A stretch of 64,000 nucleotides of DNA from Ramlibacter lithotrophicus (lineage in GTDB: Bacteria; Pseudomonadota; Gammaproteobacteria; Burkholderiales; Burkholderiaceae_C). Below the pieces are notes generated by a model. That model saw nothing but the letters and a program-made list of their open reading frames with translations, did not search any database and had not been told where the DNA came from. The stretch's first letter is position 1. The number at the start of each line of letters is the position of its first letter. The translations under genes were made by a program, and so were the position numbers. The stretch covers positions 62,001-126,000 of the forward strand of contig NZ_VTOX01000003.1 in assembly GCF_012184415.1 (NCBI RefSeq). Reading direction: 5' to 3'. Below, piece after piece: positions 58,270 through 64,000 of the stretch.

Positions 58270-58821
58270 CTACCGCAAGGTACGCCACTGCGCCAGGTCG
58301 GCGGCGGTGACCCGGCCCATTCTACGCTGCAGCAGGTCGCCGGTTGCGCCGACGACGACCGTGAACGGCAGTCCGCCAGCCAGGTTGCCCAGCGCGCGAC
58401 TGAGTTCCTGGCCGCCTTGTGCCGCGAGGCCGATCGGAAAACTCACCGGCAGCCGGGCCAGGAACTGTCGCACTGGCTCCGCCTGGTCGATTGCCAAACC
58501 GACGACTTGCCACCCGTTTGCCGCATTTTCCCGGTAGAACTGGTCGAGAAGCGGCATCTCCTCGACGCAAGGCGGACACCATGTCGCCCAGAAATTGAGC
58601 AGCAGTGGTTTGCCCCGGAAACTGCCCATGTCCAGGGGCGCGCCGGCCGGCGACGCGAACGTGAGCGGCCAGATCGCGGCCGCCGCATCCCCGGCGACCG
58701 GCTGCGGGCGCCACTTGCGCCAAGCGACACCGGCGCCGGCAAGGGCCGCACCGGCCGCGACGGCCGCGAACAGGAGGTGGCGGCGCCGGCCTGTGGCGGC
58801 TTCGGCCTCGTGCGCGCTCAC
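58270..58821 (-). CDS. TlpA-like thiol:disulfide oxidoreductase
   Basis: A 183-residue thioredoxin-fold protein facing the periplasm. It has an N-terminal anchor or signal (about residues 13-33, RRRHLLFAAVAAGAALAGAG) and the active site FWATWCPPCVEEMPLL near residue 80. Such proteins reduce disulfides in apo-cytochromes or other periplasmic partners. Its ATG overlaps the stop of the upstream hypothetical gene (ATGA). Confidence 0.9.
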   Translation of the reverse strand: MSAHEAEAATGRRRHLLFAAVAAGAALAGAGVAWRKWRPQPVAGDAAAAIWPLTFASPAGAPLDMGSFRGKPLLLNFWATWCPPCVEEMPLLDQFYRENAANGWQVVGLAIDQAEPVRQFLARLPVSFPIGLAAQGGQELSRALGNLAGGLPFTVVVGATGDLLQRRMGRVTAADLAQWRTLR

Positions 58822-59408
58822 GACGCCCGCCCGACCAGGGCCCGGACCGCGGCCAGGTCGCCGCGCGGGCTGCGCCCCTTGGCATCGGGCCGCAAGGCGC
58901 CGCGCAGGTCGTCGTGGTCATGAATCATCAGGTGCACCCCGACCGTCTCGCCGAGCTCGGGGCACCGGCTCGACAGGCTGAGCGCCTCCACCGGCTCCCC
59001 ATGAAAGCCGGTGACCGTGCGCGCCTCGTAATCCACGTTGTGCTCGATCAGGGCAATCTCGGCCGACTTGGGGTCGTCGCAGAACAGCTGCAGGTAGATG
59101 TCCGACAGCCGGGTCGCGGTGCCGTGCCAGACCGCGCCGCCCAGGTGTGGACGGAACTGCTCGAGCCGCTCCATCCAGGTGAGGGCCAGCCGGCGCAGGG
59201 CCGCCAGCTCGCCCGGCTGGGTATCGGCGCAGAACAGCTCGATGTATTCCTGCACCGCTTCTTCCACCGTGTCGTTGTCCGGCAGGGGCGCGCGCGCGCT
59301 CACGCCGAGCTGCTTGACCGCGCGCCGCTTCGCCGGGCCGTACTCCAGGCCTTCCTCCACCACCATCCGCGCCGCCGTGGCGGCGATCTCCGACTTCAGG
59401 CTGTCCAT
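58818..59408 (-). CDS. Hypothetical protein, 196 residues
   Basis: I do not recognise this gene. It is a soluble, mostly helical, acidic protein. The N-terminal half (MDSLKSEIAATAARMVVEEG, then YGPAKRRAVKQLGV) looks like a small helical domain; the middle has VQEYIELFCADTQPGELAAL; the C-terminal half appears more beta-rich (ALIEHNVDYEARTVTGFHG and VGVHLMIHDHDDLRG). It has no signal peptide or membrane segment. The ATG at 59408 is chosen over a longer reading because upstream sequence is promoter-like for the divergent synthetase gene. It is coupled to the TlpA-like gene. Confidence 0.8.
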   Translation of the reverse strand: MDSLKSEIAATAARMVVEEGLEYGPAKRRAVKQLGVSARAPLPDNDTVEEAVQEYIELFCADTQPGELAALRRLALTWMERLEQFRPHLGGAVWHGTATRLSDIYLQLFCDDPKSAEIALIEHNVDYEARTVTGFHGEPVEALSLSSRCPELGETVGVHLMIHDHDDLRGALRPDAKGRSPRGDLAAVRALVGRAS

Positions 59409-59478
59409 ATGGGGGCATTCTGCATTGATTGGCGCGGGCCAGGTCCGTAGAGTCGCCTTGCCCACTCCAGGAGACCCG

Positions 59479-61110
59479 ATGCAAGGCACGATGATGCACA
59501 CGCCGCTCTCGCTCAATCACCTGCTGGAGCGGGCGGGACGGCTCTTTGCCGGCAACGAGATCGTCTCGCGCCTGCCGGACAAGAGCCTGCGGCGGCACGG
59601 GTACGGCGAGTATTACCGGCGCACGCGCGCGCTGGCCGCCGCGCTGCGCGGGCTCGGGCTGCGCAAGGGCGACCGGGTCGCCACGCTGTGCTGGAACCAC
59701 CATGCCCACCTCGAGTGCTACTTCGGCATCCCGGCCGCGGGCGGCGTCATGCACACGCTCAACCTGCGGCTGGCGCCGCAGGAGCTCGGCTGGATCGCGG
59801 CGGATGCACAGGACCGGTTCCTGGTCGTCGACGATGTCCTGCTGCCGCTGTACCGCCAGTTCGCGCACCTGCACCGGTTCGAGCGCGTCGTCGTCTTCCC
59901 GTTTTCCGGAGCGCCGGTACCCGCGGAACACGCAGACTACGAGGCGCTGCTGGCCGCCGCGGATCCCGATTCGTTCGAGTACGTGGCACACCAGGAGGAC
60001 GACCCGGTGGCCATGTGCTACACGTCCGGCACCACCGGCCGGCCCAAGGGCGTCGTCTATTCACACCGCTCCACGGTGCTGCACACGCTGGTCGCCAGCC
60101 TGGGCGATTTCTGGGGCCTGCGCGGCACCGACGTGGTGCTGCCGGTCACGCCGATGTTCCACGCCAACAGCTGGGGCATGCCTTACGGCGCCGTCATGAT
60201 GGGGGTCAAGCTGGTCTTTCCGGGACCACACCTGCACCCCGAGGATCTGCTGGACCTGGTCCAGCAGGAGCCGCCGACGCTTTCCCTGGGCGTGCCCACC
60301 ATCTGGATGGGGCTGATCCACACGTTCGAGGCCGCGCAGACACCGGGCGCGCCGAACCACGGCCGCTGGAAGCTGCCGCGCGGCATGCGCTCGCTGGTCG
60401 GGGGCGCCGCCGTCCCCGAGTCGCTGATCCGCGCCTTCGACCGCCACGGCATCTGGATCCTGCAGGGCTGGGGCATGACGGAGACCTCGCCGGTCTGCAC
60501 GATCTCGTATCCGCGCGCCGAACTGCGCGATGCGGATGCGGACGAGCGCTTCAGGCGCGCCGCGATGGCGGGGGTGCCGGTGCCGCTGGTGGACCTGCGG
60601 GTGCGCGGCGGCGACGGCGCCGACCAGCCCTGGGACGGCACCAGCGTCGGCGAGATCCACGTGCGCGGGCCGTTCATCACCGGCAGCTATCACAACGTGC
60701 CGGCGGACCCGGAGAAGTTCACGGACGACGGCTGGCTGCGCACCGGCGACGTCGCGTCGGTCGACGCGCTGGGCTTCGTGAAGATCTCCGACCGTACCAA
60801 GGACCTGATCAAGTCCGGCGGCGAGTGGATCAGCTCGGTGGACCTGGAGAACGCCATCATGGCCCACCCGGCGGTGGCCGAGGCCGCGGTGATCGCGATC
60901 CCCCATGAAAAGTGGGGCGAGCGGCCGCTCGCCTGCGTGGTCGTGAAGCCTGGCCAGTCGGCGGAGCTCGAACAGTTGAACGCTCACCTGCTGGAGCACG
61001 GCTTCGCGAGATGGCAGTTGCCGGATCGCTACGAGTTCATCGACGCCGTGCCGCGCACGTCGACGGGCAAGTTCTGGAAAGTGAAGCTGCGGGAGCGGTT
61101 TCCGCGGTAG
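59479..61110 (+). CDS. Fatty-acid (medium/long-chain) acyl-CoA synthetase
   Basis: A 543-residue AMP-forming ligase that activates a carboxylic acid to its CoA ester. The P-loop-like motif is [18 protein letters not shown] near residue 180. GWGMTETSP is at about 332-340, [10 protein letters not shown] lies in the hinge region, and the C-terminal catalytic lysine is in [13 protein letters not shown]. Overall it resembles medium/long-chain synthetases (AlkK-like). The ATG has GGAG upstream. The substrate chain length is inferred. Confidence 0.92.
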   Translation: MQGTMMHTPLSLNHLLERAGRLFAGNEIVSRLPDKSLRRHGYGEYYRRTRALAAALRGLGLRKGDRVATLCWNHHAHLECYFGIPAAGGVMHTLNLRLAPQELGWIAADAQDRFLVVDDVLLPLYRQFAHLHRFERVVVFPFSGAPVPAEHADYEALLAAADPDSFEYVAHQEDDPVAMCYTSGTTGRPKGVVYSHRSTVLHTLVASLGDFWGLRGTDVVLPVTPMFHANSWGMPYGAVMMGVKLVFPGPHLHPEDLLDLVQQEPPTLSLGVPTIWMGLIHTFEAAQTPGAPNHGRWKLPRGMRSLVGGAAVPESLIRAFDRHGIWILQGWGMTETSPVCTISYPRAELRDADADERFRRAAMAGVPVPLVDLRVRGGDGADQPWDGTSVGEIHVRGPFITGSYHNVPADPEKFTDDGWLRTGDVASVDALGFVKISDRTKDLIKSGGEWISSVDLENAIMAHPAVAEAAVIAIPHEKWGERPLACVVVKPGQSAELEQLNAHLLEHGFARWQLPDRYEFIDAVPRTSTGKFWKVKLRERFPR

Positions 61111-61144
61111 CCCTGGCATCTTCGCCTCCCTCGATAATCGGGGC

Positions 61145-62566
61145 ATGCACATCCACATTCTGGGCATCTGCGGCACCTTCATGGGAGGACTGGCCGCGCT
61201 GGCGCGCGAGGCAGGCCACCGCGTGACCGGCTGCGACGCCGGGGTCTATCCGCCAATGAGCGACCAGTTGCGCGCGCTCGACATAGCTCTCATCGAAGGC
61301 TTCGGAGCCGACCAGCTCGCCCTCAAGCCCGACGTCTGGGTCGTCGGCAACGTGGTCTCGCGCGCGCGCCAGGGTGACGGTTCGCCGCGCTACCCGCTGA
61401 TGGAGGCGATCCTGGACGCGGGCCTGCCTTACACCAGCGGCCCGCAGTGGCTGTCCGAGCACCTGCTGCCGGGGCGCCACGTGCTGGCCGTCGCCGGCAC
61501 CCATGGCAAGACGACGACCACCTCGATGCTGGCATGGATCCTCGAGCACGCCGGCCGGCAACCGGGCTTCCTCGTCGGCGGCGTGCCGGCGAACTTCGGC
61601 ATTTCGGCGCGCTTCGGCGCGGCGGCTGGCTCGCAGCGGCCGCTGTTCGTGATCGAAGCCGACGAATACGACACCGCGTTCTTCGACAAGCGCAGCAAGT
61701 TCGTCCATTACCGCCCGCGCACGGCGGTCCTGAACAACCTGGAGTTCGACCACGCCGACATCTTCGACGACCTCGCGGCGATCGAGCGCCAGTTCCATCA
61801 CCTGGTGCGCACCGTGCCGGCCAGCGGGCGCGTGGTCGTCAACGGCCTGGAAGAGAGCCTCGCGCGCGTGCTGCACCAGGGTTGCTGGAGCGAGGTCCGC
61901 AGCTTCGGCGCCGCCATCAGCGACTTCACGGCGCAGGGCGAGCCGCACGCCTTCGACGTGCTGGAACGCGGCAGGCAGCGCGGACGCGTGCAATGGGAGC
62001 TCTCCGGCATCCACAACCAGCTCAATGCGCTGGCGGCGATCGCGGCGGCCCAACACGTGGGCGTCGAGCCCGAAGCCGCCGCCGCCGCGCTGGCCGAGTT
62101 CCGCAACGTCAAGCGCCGCATGGAACTGCGCGGCACCGTCGCCGGCGTCGCCGTCTACGACGACTTCGCCCACCACCCCACGGCGATCCGCACGACGCTC
62201 GATGGCCTGCGCCGGCGGGTCGCCGCGGACGGCGGGCGGATCCTCGCCGTCTTCGAGCCGCGCAGCAACACCATGAAGCTGGGCAGCATGAAGGCGCAAC
62301 TACCGTGGAGCCTCGAGCCGTCGGACCTGGCCTTCTGCCATGGCCAGGGACTCGGCTGGGACGCGGGCGAAGCGCTCAGGCCGATGGGTGCGCGCGCCGA
62401 GGTGGCCGGCTCCATCGACGAACTGGTGCGGCGGGTCGCCGCGGCGGCGCGCCCCGGCGATCACGTCGTCTGCATGAGCAACGGCTCCTTCGGCGGCATC
62501 CACGCGAAGCTGCTGGATGCGCTGGGCACGGCCCGCGCGCACGGCGCCGAGCGGGCGCTCTCCTAA
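61145..62566 (+). CDS. mpl: Murein tripeptide ligase Mpl
   Basis: A 473-residue Mur-ligase family enzyme that joins recycled L-Ala-gamma-D-Glu-meso-DAP to UDP-MurNAc. It opens MHIHILGICGTFMGGLAALA, typical of Mpl (MurC would have GIGGxGM). The ATP site is AGTHGKTTTTSMLAW near residue 115, then EADEYDTAFFDKRSKFVHYR and YDDFAHHPTAIRTTL. Length fits Mpl. It begins 34 bases after the acyl-CoA synthetase. Confidence 0.95.
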   Translation: MHIHILGICGTFMGGLAALAREAGHRVTGCDAGVYPPMSDQLRALDIALIEGFGADQLALKPDVWVVGNVVSRARQGDGSPRYPLMEAILDAGLPYTSGPQWLSEHLLPGRHVLAVAGTHGKTTTTSMLAWILEHAGRQPGFLVGGVPANFGISARFGAAAGSQRPLFVIEADEYDTAFFDKRSKFVHYRPRTAVLNNLEFDHADIFDDLAAIERQFHHLVRTVPASGRVVVNGLEESLARVLHQGCWSEVRSFGAAISDFTAQGEPHAFDVLERGRQRGRVQWELSGIHNQLNALAAIAAAQHVGVEPEAAAAALAEFRNVKRRMELRGTVAGVAVYDDFAHHPTAIRTTLDGLRRRVAADGGRILAVFEPRSNTMKLGSMKAQLPWSLEPSDLAFCHGQGLGWDAGEALRPMGARAEVAGSIDELVRRVAAAARPGDHVVCMSNGSFGGIHAKLLDALGTARAHGAERALS

Positions 62567-63600
62567 CCGTCGGTGGATGGCGTCGGGCGCGGACGGCGCT
62601 CCAGGATCGCGGGCGCCGTCAGGTCCTGGCGCGAGCGGTCGCCGCCGCCGGTGCTCGCGACACTCTCGGGCCACAGGCCCATCGAGTTCCCGTCGTTGCC
62701 CGGCTCGATGGTCTCGGGGCTGGTGGTGACCGACCCCGCGTAATAGAGGCACGCCAGGTCGTGCGCCAGCTGCGGCAACGGCACGGCCGTGCGCTGGAAG
62801 AGCGACTGCAAGGTGCCCGGCTGCGCCGAGAGTTCGCGCAGCAGCATCAGCTGCGAGTCGCGCAGCTGGCGCATCGGCACGCGCGGCACGTGCCGGTAGT
62901 AGATCTTCTCGGTGCGGTACCGCGGCGGCAGCATGTCGCGGTCGGTGCGGCGCACGTAGGTCCACGCCAGCTCGGTGATCGTGCTGCTCTTGAAGCCCTG
63001 CGGCGGCAGCCCGGCGGCCGACGGCCGCTTCTCCCACGTCGCCTCCCACAGGTCCGGCGGCTGCGCCTTCGGCGCGATCGCGGCCATGCCCTGCTGGAAG
63101 TCCACCACTGCCAGCAAGGTGCTGCGGTGGCTCAGGTGGTAGGTGCCGCGCCGGTCCTCGGTATCGCGAGCCAGCAGCATCGCGCCGAGGGCGAACCGCA
63201 CGCGAACCGGCTGCAGCCATTTCTCGAAACGGCCCAGCGTGGCGTGGATGGCGGCTTCCGCACCCGGGTCGAAGACGCACAGCGCCTCGAGGTTGGCCGG
63301 CGCGACGGGCTCGGCAAAGGCCAGCGGCCGGTCGACTTCCGGCAGTTCCAGGCGCAGCGTGTGTTCGGTGGGCAGGCCGGGCGCGACCTTCAGCCGGCCT
63401 CCTTCGGTGATGCTGCACTTGGCGCCGTTGACCCACCAGCCATCGGCATCACCGAACGGGCAGACACGCCATTGCGCCGAACCCGCGGCGCGGGCGACCG
63501 CCGCTTCGATCGACTTGCGCTGGGCCGGGGCAAAGCCGACCATGCCGAGCCACAGGACGGGCTGCTCCTTCTGCAGCCCGCGCGGCTTTTGCACTGCCAT
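62563..63600 (-). CDS. Hypothetical protein, 345 residues
   Basis: I do not recognise this protein. It is soluble with no signal peptide. The region about 130-200 (RFALGAMLLARDTEDRRGTY) precedes a stretch with many aromatic and basic residues (TWTYVRR-like, seen as TELAWTYVRRTDRDMLPPRY). The part around 245-290 (QLMLLRELSAQPGTLQSLFQ) could be a winged-helix-like domain. The proline-rich C-terminus ends PRPTPSTDG. Its stop overlaps the convergent mpl stop by two to three bases. Confidence 0.8.
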   Translation of the reverse strand: MAVQKPRGLQKEQPVLWLGMVGFAPAQRKSIEAAVARAAGSAQWRVCPFGDADGWWVNGAKCSITEGGRLKVAPGLPTEHTLRLELPEVDRPLAFAEPVAPANLEALCVFDPGAEAAIHATLGRFEKWLQPVRVRFALGAMLLARDTEDRRGTYHLSHRSTLLAVVDFQQGMAAIAPKAQPPDLWEATWEKRPSAAGLPPQGFKSSTITELAWTYVRRTDRDMLPPRYRTEKIYYRHVPRVPMRQLRDSQLMLLRELSAQPGTLQSLFQRTAVPLPQLAHDLACLYYAGSVTTSPETIEPGNDGNSMGLWPESVASTGGGDRSRQDLTAPAILERRPRPTPSTDG

Positions 63601-63744
63601 GAACCGTCCGCCTTTCTTGGTCTCGCCCAGGCGCCAGGCACGTCGGAGTTCCGGCGACTGAACTGTTCGGGCGACATTCTGAAGCAGTTCTGCCGGATTT
63701 CCTAGCCTGCCGCGGGTTCCCCCCCGGGCGCGCGGCCACGGGGA

Positions 63745-64000
63745 TCAGCGGGCGCGCCTGGCCTTCACCGCCTCGGACAGGATCTCCAGCACCTGCACCG
63801 AATCGGGCCAGCCGAGGCAGGCATCCGTGATGCTCTGGCCGTACTCCAGCCGGTGCGGATCGTCCTTGCCCGGCGTGAATTTCTGGGCGCCGGCCTGCAG
63901 GTGGCTTTCCACCATGAGGCCGAAGACTTTGTGCGAACCCTTGGCCACCTGTGCGGCGATGTCGCGCGCGACTTCGACCTGGCGGGCGTGCTGCTTGCTG
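63745..64000 (-). CDS. 3-deoxy-7-phosphoheptulonate (DAHP) synthase, C-terminal fragment
   Basis: Only the last 84 codons are in the window; the gene begins beyond base 64000. The text GSHKVFGLMVESHLQAGAQK and YGQSITDACLGWPDSVQVLE is the end of a class I (AroG/AroF/AroH-type) DAHP synthase, the first enzyme of aromatic amino acid synthesis, which condenses phosphoenolpyruvate and erythrose 4-phosphate. Which feedback type it is depends on the missing N-terminal part. Confidence 0.93.
   Translation of the reverse strand, partial: SKQHARQVEVARDIAAQVAKGSHKVFGLMVESHLQAGAQKFTPGKDDPHRLEYGQSITDACLGWPDSVQVLEILSEAVKARRAR

Noticed and set aside
1..64000. Insertion sequences, prophage genes, tRNA or rRNA genes
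   Set aside because: I looked for transposase and integrase-type proteins, cloverleaf-like sequences and conserved rRNA text and found none. The identical receptor tracts are explained by gene conversion or duplication of coding sequence, not by mobile elements.

Overview
The window is very GC-rich and looks like a chromosomal segment of a betaproteobacterium of the order Burkholderiales, most likely Comamonadaceae (Ramlibacter/Variovorax-like). The evidence is FlhDC-type flagellar control, the pilB-pilC-pilD-coaE-zapD-yacG order, the accB-accC-prmA-DUF3426 order, a TRAP and a Liv-type transporter, IcmF, and a persulfide dioxygenase-rhodanese fusion. The genus is inference. I see no rRNA, tRNA, CRISPR, insertion sequence or prophage.

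Region 1 (1-29524) is a motility and chemotaxis island. On the minus strand the rod/hook/ring genes run flgB-C-D-E-F-G-H-I-J (19267 down to 12036). Where flgK would normally follow flgJ there are instead about 12 kb holding six chemoreceptors, a cheW and a free periplasmic Cache protein; only then does flgK begin, cut off at base 1. Diverging from flgB are flgA, flgM and flgN. Further right on the minus strand lie an Aer-type receptor, a protein of three apparent RNA-polymerase-alpha-CTD-like modules, motA (no motB beside it), flhC, flhD and two more chemoreceptors. That makes nine receptors in under 30 kb. Within two receptor pairs the cytoplasmic signalling domain is identical at the DNA level over more than 600 bp while the sensor domains are unrelated, which points to recent duplication or gene conversion.

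Region 2 (29937-39367) carries type IV pilus assembly and housekeeping genes: pilB, pilC, pilD, coaE, zapD and yacG on the plus strand. A long palindromic intergenic repeat separates them from a Nudix hydrolase, a DUF815 ATPase, argJ and the persulfide dioxygenase-rhodanese fusion on the minus strand.

Region 3 (39559-52917, plus strand) is for uptake and breakdown of organic acids and acyl-CoAs. It holds a dctP-dctQ-dctM TRAP transporter with a strong terminator between P and Q, icmF preceded by a perfect 22-bp palindrome, a small thioesterase, livG-livF-livK-livH-livM and a short-chain dehydrogenase. LivF has arginine in place of the Walker A lysine.

Region 4 (52922-64000) has a PfkB-family kinase, a DUF3426 protein, prmA, accC, accB, a TlpA-like thioredoxin and a hypothetical gene on the minus strand; an acyl-CoA synthetase and mpl on the plus strand; then a hypothetical gene and the 3' end of a DAHP synthase on the minus strand. 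Between accB and accC a 142-bp unit carrying the accC start is repeated three times plus a fragment, creating three tandem 45-codon mini-ORFs ahead of accC.
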